Shown in pieces: positions 26,558 to 35,700 of a stretch of DNA of 64,000 bases. The number at the start of each line of letters is the position of its first letter. Position 1 is the first letter of the stretch. Source of the stretch: Paenibacillus nasutitermitis (lineage in GTDB: Bacteria > Bacillota > Bacilli > Paenibacillales > Paenibacillaceae); contig NZ_BMHP01000004.1 of assembly GCF_014641075.1 (NCBI RefSeq), positions 619,858-683,857 of the forward strand, read 5' to 3'. Below the pieces are notes generated by a model. It worked only from the letters and a program-made list of their open reading frames with translations, did no database searches and had not been told where the DNA came from. The translations under genes and the position numbers were made by a program.

Positions 26558-27100
26558 GTGTGCCACGCATGGCGATTAACTAGGTGGTGAAAGTCCGCTG
26601 TGGGGATTTGTAGTTACCAACCACTAGCCAAGAGCAAGGGTTGTCTATCGCGATGTGGAATCTGAAGGAAGCTAGAGGCAAAATTCCGACCCGAGGAACA
26701 CGAATATCATCAGGCATAAGGCATGGGAGGAGTTTACAAAATAAAACGAAGTCCAATCAACTACACGGACGTGCCAATGTAAATGATGCGGGTGCAAGGA
26801 AGCAAAGTAAATCGTCTTACCGTGGAAGGTCTCATGAACGTGAGGAGATGCACTTCAAATCACGGTTGAAACAAGATTTATCATGAGAAGTCAGCAGACG
26901 CCTTAGTACCTTAGGTAGTCGACAACCTTAGGGAAGGGCTGAACCTAAAGAGGTGTCGGTCAATGAAAGTTACTAAAACAGGAGCAAAGTACAGCCAACT
27001 TCCGGAAGTGGAGGATTTCGCACCTGGATGCTTTAAAGTTGAGCTTATTGATAGGAAGGGGACCGTGTCAACTCAAAATAATTCTAACCGAAGAGGGTAA
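26558..27100 (+). mobile_element. group II intron 5' part (domain I onward, no intact reverse transcriptase)
   Basis: The GTGTGCC start at 26558, the GGTGGTGAAAGTCC element, AGCCAAGAGCAAGGGTTGTC, GGAATCTGAAGGAAGC, CGAGGAACACGAA and AGTCAGCAGACGCC / AGGGAAGGGCTGAAC blocks are characteristic of bacterial class-B-like introns, in the proper order. Where the intron-encoded protein should begin (ATG 26963) there is only a 45-codon frame ending at 27100. No reverse-transcriptase motifs and no second domain V follow. The copy is thus 3'-truncated, and it begins one base after the end of the preceding intron 3' piece. Confidence 0.75.
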
Positions 27101-27101
27101 C

Positions 27102-27151
27102 TTGACTGTCCATGTGAGGCAATATAAAGTATATTTATTTATAGTAAATAA
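27102..27151 (+). promoter_or_regulatory. possible promoter and ROK operator upstream of the ROK gene
   Basis: TTGACT (27102-27107) and TATAAA (27123-27128) are 15 bp apart, a short but possible promoter. Just downstream TTATTTA-TAG-TAAATAA (27135-27151) is a perfect 17-bp dyad related to the palindromes at 28534 and 38850, suggesting autoregulation by the ROK protein. Confidence 0.5.
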
Positions 27152-27206
27152 TCAACCTTGCGTTCCTATGCTTGTTAATATCGCTATATTCTAAGAAAGT
27201 CGAGGG

Positions 27207-28385
27207 ATGATGATGGATCAAATTAAGGCTGGAAGACCCGCTTCAATGAGGGATTTGAACAAAAGAATCGTACTAAACACGATCAGGAAAGAGAAGGAAA
27301 TCTCGAGAATTCAATTATGCAGAATTATCGGCTTAAAACCTCCCACAGTTTCCAACATCATTAACGAATTATTACAGGATAATCTGATCGTGTTTTGCGG
27401 CAAGGGACCGACAAGCAGAAACGGTGGGCCTAGTCCGGACCTCTATAAATTAAATTCGACCAGCAAGCACTTTATCGGAATCGATGTTAGCGTAGATGGA
27501 ATCCAAGGGTTAATACTGAACTTGGATGGCGAAATTGTCGCCAAGATTTTTAGTGAACCAGATTATACGACCCAAGAAGAGTTCGCAAACAAATTGAAAT
27601 CCGCCATCCAAACTTTAATGAAAAACAGTAAGGTAGATTCTTCAACGATACAGGGAATAGGCGTGGGGGTTTCCGCTTTGATTGACGCCAATCAAGGAAC
27701 CATCAAAGGGGCATCCCGAATGAGGCTGCTGAAAGGCTTTCGCATTGCCGATACAATAAAGTCGGAATTTCTGATCGATACCTTCGTGGATAACGATATC
27801 AACTTGCTGGCGTTGGGACAAGATCCGTCCAGAGAAGACGTGAATGAAGCCAAGAATGTTTTATGTTTGGGAATCAGATCCGGCATCGGGCTTGGGATCA
27901 TTATCGATGGGAAACTTTATCGGGGCAGCGAGGGCATGTCTGGTAATATTGAATGCTTCGAGAATGCGGAAAGCGAAAATAGTATTGTAGAGAAAGTGAA
28001 GGAGCTTGTTCGCAGAAATCCCGGTTCAGGGCTTCTGAACGATCTGGGAGTCGAACAGATTCAAGAAATCGATATCGGTAAAGTTTACGACGCATTGCAA
28101 AAGAGAAATCTGCAAATCATGGAAATCGCGAAAGAATCTTGCCGCAAACTTGGCGTCATGGCAGGACAGTTAGTGCAGTTGTTCAATCCGGACTGTTTCA
28201 TGGTCAGCGGCCGAATGTTTAACGATAACCATGATCTATTTGAGTACCTGGTAGGCGTGTCCAGGGAATTTTGCAATAACTTAAAGTACGATACTGTGGA
28301 GTATAGAAGATTGCGCCTGGACGATACTTCGGTAGCCTACTGCGCGGCGTACCGCATCTTGCACAATTTCTTTGCCGTTCAATAA
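27207..28385 (+). CDS. ROK-family transcriptional repressor (NagC/XylR type)
   Basis: 392 residues. The N-terminal winged helix (NKRIVLNTIRKEKEISRIQL, IGLKPPTVSNIINELLQDNL) precedes a ROK domain (FIGIDVSVDGIQGLILNLDG, GVGVSALID, LGIRSGIGLGIIIDGKLYRG). The ROK kinase-type signature is degraded (GSEGMSGNIECF instead of the GExGH motif), and no zinc-binding Cys cluster is seen, so it is a sensor and not a kinase. Three ATGs in a row follow CGAGGG; the first is used. It is immediately upstream of, and probably represses, the ABC transporter at 28596 and the operon at 38920 through the shared palindrome. Confidence 0.87.
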   Translation: MMMDQIKAGRPASMRDLNKRIVLNTIRKEKEISRIQLCRIIGLKPPTVSNIINELLQDNLIVFCGKGPTSRNGGPSPDLYKLNSTSKHFIGIDVSVDGIQGLILNLDGEIVAKIFSEPDYTTQEEFANKLKSAIQTLMKNSKVDSSTIQGIGVGVSALIDANQGTIKGASRMRLLKGFRIADTIKSEFLIDTFVDNDINLLALGQDPSREDVNEAKNVLCLGIRSGIGLGIIIDGKLYRGSEGMSGNIECFENAESENSIVEKVKELVRRNPGSGLLNDLGVEQIQEIDIGKVYDALQKRNLQIMEIAKESCRKLGVMAGQLVQLFNPDCFMVSGRMFNDNHDLFEYLVGVSREFCNNLKYDTVEYRRLRLDDTSVAYCAAYRILHNFFAVQ

Positions 28386-28435
28386 CCTGTTCGGCGCATG
28401 AATGGGAAATTTCCGAAAACTGTCGAACCAAAAGG

Positions 28436-28461
28436 ACCTGAGGCAAGCCTCCGGTTTTTTT
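28436..28461 (+). terminator. intrinsic terminator after the ROK gene
   Basis: ACCTGAGGC-AA-GCCTCCGGT forms a stem with one mismatch and is followed by seven T. Confidence 0.8.
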
Positions 28462-28495
28462 GATCGATCAGTGGAAGAGCATAGACGAGAGGCTG

Positions 28496-28525
28496 TTGAC
28501 AAATGGAGAATGGTAAGAGTATACT
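28496..28525 (+). promoter_or_regulatory. sigma-A promoter of the lpl-type ABC transporter
   Basis: Perfect TTGACA (28496-28501), an 18-bp spacer and TATACT (28520-28525). The operator palindrome starts 9 bases after the -10 box and covers the start of transcription. Confidence 0.75.
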
Positions 28526-28533
28526 TTATTTAA

Positions 28534-28550
28534 TTATTAATGATTAATAA
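28534..28550. promoter_or_regulatory. 17-bp perfect palindrome, candidate ROK operator
   Basis: TTATTAAT-G-ATTAATAA is a perfect dyad 46 bases before the permease start. The same motif with one mismatch lies at 38850-38866 at the same distance from that promoter, and a looser form at 27135-27151. Confidence 0.7.
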
Positions 28551-28595
28551 ATAACTACTAAAGATTATTCAATAATGCTAGAGAGGATCTGTACT

Positions 28596-29576
28596 ATGGA
28601 GAAAAACATTGCGAAATCAAAGAAATACGCGTATCCGATCACTTGGCAAAAATTAAAGGCGCAGGCGTCCGTACAGTTGGTTGCGATTCTGGGGATCTTG
28701 TTTTTTCTGGTTTTCAGCTACATACCAATGCTCGGAATTGTGATCGCTTTCAAGAACTATCAACTTGCACCGGGTATCATGGGCATCATTAATAGCGAAT
28801 GGGTAGGATTGAAGTACTTTAACGAATTTTTCAATGATCCGATGTTCTGGCCGGTCGTTAAGAATACGTTGTTGCTTAGTTCGTTGAAAATTATTATATC
28901 GTTTCCGATCCCGATCCTCCTTGCCATCATCTTAAATGAAGTAAAGAATCAAAAATTAAAAAGATTCTCCCAAACCGTCAGTTACTTACCCTACTTTATC
29001 TCATGGGTGGTCGTGTCGGGAATGCTGTTCGCCTTCTTGAATGTACAGGACGGCTTGCTTAATCAATTGCTTTTTTTTGTAGGCGTGATCGATCAGCCCA
29101 TTGCTTTTTTGTCCGAACCCCGATACTTTCGGACGATCCTTGTGCTTAGCGATGTTTGGAAAAACGCAGGCTGGTGGACTATCTTGTTTTTGGCCAGCAT
29201 TGCGGGCATTGATCCAACTTTGCACGAAGCGGCCACTGTCGACGGTGCGGGCCGGATTCGCAGAATTTGGCACATTACGCTACCGGCCATGAAAGGAACA
29301 ACGGTCGTCGTTTTGATTCTATGTTTGGGCAACATGCTCGGCGGAGGGTTGGGAGGCTCTAACTTTGAGCAGTCCTATTTGCTAGGAGGCTCTAACAATA
29401 GAATGGTATACGATGTCTCCGTCATTTTACAAACTTACACGTTGGAGATGGGATTAAAGGCCGGGAGGTTTTCCTATGCTGCGGCAATCGGATTATTGGA
29501 ATCACTTTTCTCACTGATCTTGGTATACACGAGCAATTATCTCGCAAAAAGATCTAGCGGGACCGGCTTATTTTAA
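28596..29576 (+). CDS. carbohydrate ABC transporter permease, LplB type
   Basis: 326 residues from ATG 28596, preceded by AGAGGAT; an ATG at 28575 has no ribosome binding site. Six membrane segments, the first being LVAILGILFFLVFSYIPMLGIVIAF, with the FKNYQ motif typical of LplB/YtcP-group importers of oligo- or polysaccharide. The coupling loop is EAATVDGAGRIRRIWHITLP. A glycine-rich GGGLGGSNFEQSYLLGGSNNR stretch precedes the last segments, as in the family. The first gene of a permease-permease-binding protein set without its own ATPase, as usual for this group; a shared MsmX-type ATPase (for example the UgpC-like protein at 17293) would energise it. Confidence 0.88.
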   Translation: MEKNIAKSKKYAYPITWQKLKAQASVQLVAILGILFFLVFSYIPMLGIVIAFKNYQLAPGIMGIINSEWVGLKYFNEFFNDPMFWPVVKNTLLLSSLKIIISFPIPILLAIILNEVKNQKLKRFSQTVSYLPYFISWVVVSGMLFAFLNVQDGLLNQLLFFVGVIDQPIAFLSEPRYFRTILVLSDVWKNAGWWTILFLASIAGIDPTLHEAATVDGAGRIRRIWHITLPAMKGTTVVVLILCLGNMLGGGLGGSNFEQSYLLGGSNNRMVYDVSVILQTYTLEMGLKAGRFSYAAAIGLLESLFSLILVYTSNYLAKRSSGTGLF

Positions 29577-29612
29577 TCGATACTTCCAAGAATTCGAAGG
29601 TGGGATATAGAC

Positions 29613-30518
29613 ATGGTTAGGAGAAAGATGGGTCTTGAGGATATTTTCGTGGATGGTCTTGTCTATTCGGTATTGCTCGTATTATGCGTGGCGACGATTT
29701 ATCCCTTTTACTATTCGTTGATCATTTCCTTTAATGAAGGAATTGATGCAACCAAAGGCGCGATCTATTTGGCGCCGCGCAAATTCTCTTTGGAAAACTA
29801 CGAAGTTGTATTCGCGAACGATCAATTGATGAGGGGATTTATCGTTACGATCGCGAGAACGATTATAGGCACGATCGTCTCCGTTTTTTGCACAGGTTTG
29901 TTTGCGTACAGTCTGACCTATAAAAATTTATACTTCAAGAAGTTTTATATGGCCGTCATTATCGTATCGATGTATTTTTCGGGAGGACTTATCCCATTCT
30001 TCTTTTTATTGAAAAGCTTGTACCTCATCAATACCTTTTGGGTGTACATCATTCCAGGGTTGATCGGTTCCTTTAATGTACTTCTAATGATGTCATTTTT
30101 CCGCGAGATCCCGGAATCATTGATCGAATCTGCGCGCATTGACGGAGCCGCGCACTTGAGGATCTTTTACAAGCTGGTGCTCCCCTTATCTGCGCCGATA
30201 TTTGCAACGATAGCATTATTTACTGCTGTGGGACATTGGAATTCTTGGTTTGACGCTGCTTACTATACTTCGGATAAGAGTCTAAAAACCATCTCCTTCT
30301 GGTTGATGGATCTGAACAACAAGGTGAATTTCACTTCGGGCGGTGGTTCCGGCCAAATGGACGGTGGAAGATCCGCCACCTATGCAACTTATTCTTATAC
30401 GGCCCAAACGATCCGGATGGCTGCGATGGTGATCGTAATTGTACCGATTGTTTGTGTATACCCTTTCTTGCAAAAATATTTCGTGAAAGGGATCATGCTT
30501 GGTTCCGTAAAAGAATGA
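29613..30518 (+). CDS. carbohydrate ABC transporter permease, LplC/YtcP type
   Basis: 301 residues, start preceded by GAAGGTGGG. Six membrane segments and the coupling loop ESARIDGAAHLRIFYKLVLPLSAP. The W-N-S-W-F-DAAYY motif and the C-terminal YPFLQKYFVKGIMLGSVKE are characteristic of LplC/YtcP partners. It forms the channel with the preceding gene product. Confidence 0.88.
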   Translation: MVRRKMGLEDIFVDGLVYSVLLVLCVATIYPFYYSLIISFNEGIDATKGAIYLAPRKFSLENYEVVFANDQLMRGFIVTIARTIIGTIVSVFCTGLFAYSLTYKNLYFKKFYMAVIIVSMYFSGGLIPFFFLLKSLYLINTFWVYIIPGLIGSFNVLLMMSFFREIPESLIESARIDGAAHLRIFYKLVLPLSAPIFATIALFTAVGHWNSWFDAAYYTSDKSLKTISFWLMDLNNKVNFTSGGGSGQMDGGRSATYATYSYTAQTIRMAAMVIVIVPIVCVYPFLQKYFVKGIMLGSVKE

Positions 30519-30626
30519 ATCTCCAATTATGGAAGGAGGGGAGTCTATAGAGAAGGAAGTTGCCTTTAATCGCGTCATCATTTATGTAATCGCAACCATA
30601 ATCAATCATTAAAAGGGAGGATTTAT

Positions 30627-32306
30627 ATGAGACAAAAAAAGACATTGGTACTGGCAATGTTTTTGATCGTGTCCTTAATGCTTGCAGCCTGCACTCAATC
30701 GAACAACAATACGGAAGCTTCCGGCAGTGGTGAAGCGAGCGGAACTTCCGAAACTGTCGGTTCTAGCTCGCAGCCCATTGACGAAAATGTCACGTGGGAC
30801 TCTCCGAACCTGTCGTGGAAAAAAGATACGACACCAACTTCCATGACCGCATATATGGATTACACTTGGTGGCCTATGGACAGTTGGGGAAATGATGAGG
30901 TGTCCCAGGAGATCACGAAACGGACAGGCATGACTCTCGATATCACGAAAGCCTCGGACGAAAATCAATTGCAAGTTATGATCGCTTCGAATGAACTGCC
31001 ATGTTTGGTATATACCGCAAATCCGGCTTTCGAAAAGTATTTTGAAGATCCTAAAGTTTCGTTTGCTTACGATGAACTGATCGAAAAATATGCGCCTGAA
31101 TTCATGCAACTGCTAGACCCGGAACAGGTATTTCTCAATACGTCCGAGGATGGACATTTTTATCGGATAAGATCGCATTACACCAGTGAAGCGGAATTTA
31201 ACGATCCTAAAAATGTCCCGGGGCCTGGAATGGCGACGCTTCATTTCAGACAGGACATCTATAATGAATTGGGAAATCCACCGATGAAAACATTGGACGA
31301 TATTATTAACGTATTCAAGATGGTGAAAGAAAAATATCCGGACATGATTCCTTACCTTCCCAATTGGATACCTTTTATGGAGTACATGGGATTCCAATCT
31401 ACGCCCAAATCGATTGGGGATAAAGTCACGATAGGTCTTGCTGAGCCGGGGGCAGTGGCGTACTACGAATATATGAATGAGTTGTACAGAAACGGTTTAA
31501 TTCCTAAAGAATATATGTCCTATAAGTACGAACAATTTTTGGAAGTAGTCAGAAGCGGGAAAGTATTTGCGGCATCATACAACGCCTCATTCTCCGACGA
31601 GCAGAATAAATTTTTCGATACGAATAATATCAAAGGGAAATGGACTCCATTGAACACCCCTCCGACGGTTAACGGCGAGATGAAGATGAAGCGGATCGTT
31701 CCCTCTGGTGGATGGTCTAATCTGTATATCACCAAAAGTTGCCCCGATCCTGCAAGAGCAATCAAATATTTTGAATTTCTGAAAAGTCCCGAAGGCGACT
31801 CTTTGGCACAATGGGGAATTGAAGGTGTCCATTACACACTGACCGAGGATGGCCTTCTCAAACGCCCTGAATCTTTCCAGCAAAAAACCATTCAACAGGC
31901 AGGCGTAGGGCCTAACTACGGATTGTGGAATTTTGGAGCATCAGGATATAGAGAGGGGATTGTGAATGCATCCATAGCGAACTCCGATCCGAAATACGCC
32001 ACATCTGTCACCTTTCTTAAAGCGATGAAACCTTACATTTCGCAGGACATGTTTATCAACTTCACCAATCCAAAGAGCGGATCGGATGAGGGGGTTATCC
32101 AAACAAAGATAAATCAAATCATATTGCGGTACGAGCCCAAAATGATTACAGCCAAAACAAAAGAGCAAGTGGATGAAGTGTATAACGAAATGCTGGAAGA
32201 CATGAAAAAAACGGGACTACCCAAGTTAGAGGAATATATGACCGCAGAGTACAACAAAGCCAAACAAAAATACAGCGAATTTGTCCAAAAGACCACAAAT
32301 TCATAA
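30627..32306 (+). CDS. extracellular solute-binding lipoprotein, LplA type
   Basis: 559 residues. A lipoprotein signal ends in LAAC with Cys22, followed by a Ser/Gly/Thr-rich tether. The large size and the MTLDITKASDENQLQVMIASNELP and FMEYMGFQSTPKSIGDKVTIG regions fit LplA-like family-1 binding proteins, which hold long oligosaccharides. Start by AAAAGGGAGG. Completes the LplBCA-type importer; the neighbouring secreted beta-helix protein may generate its substrate. Confidence 0.88.
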   Translation: MRQKKTLVLAMFLIVSLMLAACTQSNNNTEASGSGEASGTSETVGSSSQPIDENVTWDSPNLSWKKDTTPTSMTAYMDYTWWPMDSWGNDEVSQEITKRTGMTLDITKASDENQLQVMIASNELPCLVYTANPAFEKYFEDPKVSFAYDELIEKYAPEFMQLLDPEQVFLNTSEDGHFYRIRSHYTSEAEFNDPKNVPGPGMATLHFRQDIYNELGNPPMKTLDDIINVFKMVKEKYPDMIPYLPNWIPFMEYMGFQSTPKSIGDKVTIGLAEPGAVAYYEYMNELYRNGLIPKEYMSYKYEQFLEVVRSGKVFAASYNASFSDEQNKFFDTNNIKGKWTPLNTPPTVNGEMKMKRIVPSGGWSNLYITKSCPDPARAIKYFEFLKSPEGDSLAQWGIEGVHYTLTEDGLLKRPESFQQKTIQQAGVGPNYGLWNFGASGYREGIVNASIANSDPKYATSVTFLKAMKPYISQDMFINFTNPKSGSDEGVIQTKINQIILRYEPKMITAKTKEQVDEVYNEMLEDMKKTGLPKLEEYMTAEYNKAKQKYSEFVQKTTNS

Positions 32307-32332
32307 GATGTAAGCCCTAAAGGTTTTTGAAA

Positions 32333-32386
32333 GCCCGGCAACCGCGAATATTGAATCTTCATAACGTACCGTTGCCGGGCATTTCT
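32333..32386 (+). terminator. hairpin after the binding-protein gene
   Basis: GCCCGGCAAC (32333-32342) and GTTGCCGGGC (32371-32380) form a perfect 10-bp stem with a 28-base loop, followed by ATTTCT. Probably terminates the transporter transcript. Confidence 0.55.
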
Positions 32387-32474
32387 CCATGTTGAAATGC
32401 CTGGATCGTCCTAAGAAAGAAGTAGAAGGAAACAAGTAAGTCGAATACCAGACTATGGACTAGGTTTTTTGAGG

Positions 32475-32726
32475 ACGCTTCCCACAACTTTAGGCATTTT
32501 CGCTTTCATGAGCAATTAGAACGGTCTGTTGGGACCGTTGATTCTGCTCAAAGATAAAGATCTTTTTAAGATTCCCCTGGGGTTGCTGGAGTTTAAGTGG
32601 ACTTACATCGTGGTTTAAAACTATATGTTTGCCGCTATCTTGATCATTTCCATTCCGCTCGTTTTACTTTACCTACGATTTCAGAAATATTTTGTCGAGG
32701 CGCTGACAGATGGTGTGAATGGTTAG
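32475..32726 (+). pseudogene. C-terminal relic of a MalG-type ABC permease
   Basis: One frame reads TLPTTLGIFAFMSN, a TAG, NGLLGPLILLKDKDLFKIPLGLLEFK, WTYIVV, a TAA, NYMFAAILIISIPLVLLYLR and FQKYFVEALTDGVNG before a TAG at 32724-32726. This is the end of a sugar permease; the first stop replaces the conserved Trp of a SNWN motif (TGG to TAG). No start or first four membrane segments are present. It is not the partner of the LplB/C genes but of another, lost transporter. Confidence 0.75.
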
Positions 32727-32771
32727 CGATTATCCGAATCTCCCAAATTAACCCAAAGGGGAAATGAAAAC

Positions 32772-35700
32772 ATGTTGAAAAGAAAATGGCAGTTAATTAT
32801 TTGTGTGTGTACTGCGCTTCTCATGTTTTTTCCGCCGATGTACGGCACGTTGCCGGTGGCTCATGCCGATTTCGGAGCCGTGGTCAATAACGATGGACAG
32901 AAGGGAGAAGTATTGAAGTTTGTCGTACAGAATGACGGGAATGCAGGGAATCACTATTCATACCAGCAATTTTCGAATGCTTCCTATACTTTTCAGGCCG
33001 GTGACTTTATCGAGTACGATGTGAAGATCGATCAGCGGCTTTTCGGCATTGGCGGAATTGATATTATAACGAGTGATGGATTGAATTTTCGGGACACTCA
33101 ATCGCCGGATCAGAATGGGATCTCGATGCACCCTGGCTCCAATCTATCGCCGATAGCTTATCAAAACTGGTACCATCGGAAGATACCCGTTCCGTCTTCA
33201 AGGGTCGGGAAAGTCGCTTCGCAATGGCTGATTGCGAGCGAGAACGATAATGCTCTTACAACAACTGTCGCTTCTTACGACAATATCCTGATTACAGATG
33301 GAAACGGAACGACGAGAAAGGTCGTATTTAAAAACAGCTCGGACATGCTCTTGAATACCAATGCGTTCAATGCGCTGACATCGTATTACAAAATGGTAAC
33401 CTTGCCCATAAATAACGAGATCAGTGACAACAAAGAAGGCATCCGATTAATGGCCACCAATGACGGTAGTTCTGGCAACCACCTCGTGGCGATGCGTTTT
33501 TCAAATACGGCTTACACCTTTCAATCCGGCGATTATATTGAGTTCGACATTAAACAGGATACATTTGCCACTTCCAGCGGGGGGCTTGATTTGTATGCAA
33601 GCGACGGTTCTTGGTTCAAAGATACCGCAGCAGTGGATCAAAACGGGGTTTCTATCCATCCAGCCGCGGATGTTGTAGCTTATGCATACAAGAACTGGTA
33701 TCATCGAAAAATTGCAGTCCCGTCCGGTTGGGTGGGAAAGAGTCTTTCGCGTTCCTATATATTTGGTGAGAGCGATGTACCGAACGAGTCTTATATTGTA
33801 TGGATTTCGAATGTTGTCGTTACGGATGGCAGCGGAAATGTGAGAAAGACGATCTACAAGACGTCATCGGATGTCAATCAAAACGTGAATGACGGAAGCA
33901 GTATGGTGTCGTATCAAAATATGTCGTCCGTGGATACGCAAAACTATTATTTGAGTAACTCAGTATGGTATGCAGGAGGTTCGAATCCGAACTATATTTC
34001 GGACGGAGATATTTCTGACAGTTGGTATCAGGATTCTGGGGATTTAACCGCGGGAGGACCGCTGCGTGGTTCCATGACCATCAAGAGATGGGTTGTATAT
34101 CATGCTTCGTCATCAGGAGGACTCTCGGCGAACTATAATACAAAAGATTTTACGTTACAGGTTAGCAGTGATGGAGTGAATTATACTGATGTGGATTCAG
34201 TCACGGAAAATACTGCGGGTATAACAGATAGAACTGTTAATGTGCAAGCCAAATATGCGAGAATTCATATTACGCATGGAACTCAAACCGGCTTCGGGGA
34301 TGCGGCGAGAATAAAGGAATTTGAAATATACGGTACTCAGAACAATAGTGTGCAAGACAACCCTATATCCTTATACAAGCCTGCCACCGCCGATTCTTAC
34401 GATAATTTGTCATCCGGACCGGATAAAGCGGTTAATGGTCTGACAAATGAATATTGGTATACGACAGCGTCATCTCCGAATTGGTTGCGAATCGATCTTG
34501 GAGATACCTATCAAGTAAACAGATGGGTGGTCAAGCATGCTTCATCAGACGGAGATTCCGCAGTTTATAATACCCGGGATTTCAAGCTGCAGGTGAGTAA
34601 TGACGGGACAAACTTTACAGATGTTGACAACGTAACCGGAAATACAGTTGGGTCGACGGATCGGAATATAAGCGCTAAAGGCAGGTATTTCAGACTCTAT
34701 ATTACAAACGCCGGTCAGCCGGGGGGCGACGGCGACGTAAGAATACGGGAAATCCAGTTGTACGGTGACTTGAGCGAAACGCAAGTGCCGATATCCCTCA
34801 GTAAAACGACTTCCTCCAGTTCCAATGATACCGGAAGAGACGCAAGCAAAGCGGCGGATAATAATATCGGTTCCCAATGGCGTTCTTTGGGGACGGGAAC
34901 ACAGTGGATGAAGGTCGATTTAGGGTCAAAGCATGTCATCAATCGCATAGTTGTTCAGCATGCCGGTACCAATTGGGAATCAAGCGTAAACAATACAAAG
35001 GACTTTAAAATTCAAATCAGCGATGATGATTCGACTTATACGGATCTCAGTACAATAACGGGCAATACCGATCCAGCTACTGATCTCAGCTATGCAACCT
35101 ATCCTACTGCGAGGTATGTCAAGGTAAACGTAACTGCAGGGACCCAAAGCGGCGGAGACAATGAGGCAAGAATAAACGAACTGAAAGTGTATGGCAGGCC
35201 TTTCAACAAAGCGCCTAATCCAAGAGTGATCAGTCCCGTTTATTCGACGAGTGATGTTGTAATCGCTTCATACGATGTGACTGAATCTCCCTACAGTGCC
35301 GATAATACGGGTACGAACGATGCCACTTACGCGATTCAAAAGGCGCTGGATGATTGCTATGCCTTCGGAGGCGGGGTGGTATGGCTTCCAAGCGGAACTT
35401 ATCGCATATCGGACACGATCACGATACCCAATCACGTTACCTTGAGAGGCGATTGGCAAGATCCCGACACAGGGACGAACTATGGGACAGTATTGAAAGC
35501 TTATGTGGAAAGCAATGCACAGGACGTACCCGGGTTAATCCGATTGAACAGCAATTCCGGATTGATGGGGGTCACCGTTTATTATCCCAGCCAATCGGCT
35601 TCAAGCCCGGTGCCGTATCCTTACACGATTGAGGCTCCAGGCGCCAATTACAGTGGAGCTCCTTATTCCGAAGGCTTCTCTCATCCGAATATTATGAACG

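Noticed and set aside
26641..26886. 81-codon plus-strand frame
   Set aside because: It falls inside the structured domain I of the group II intron; composition follows the RNA, not a protein.
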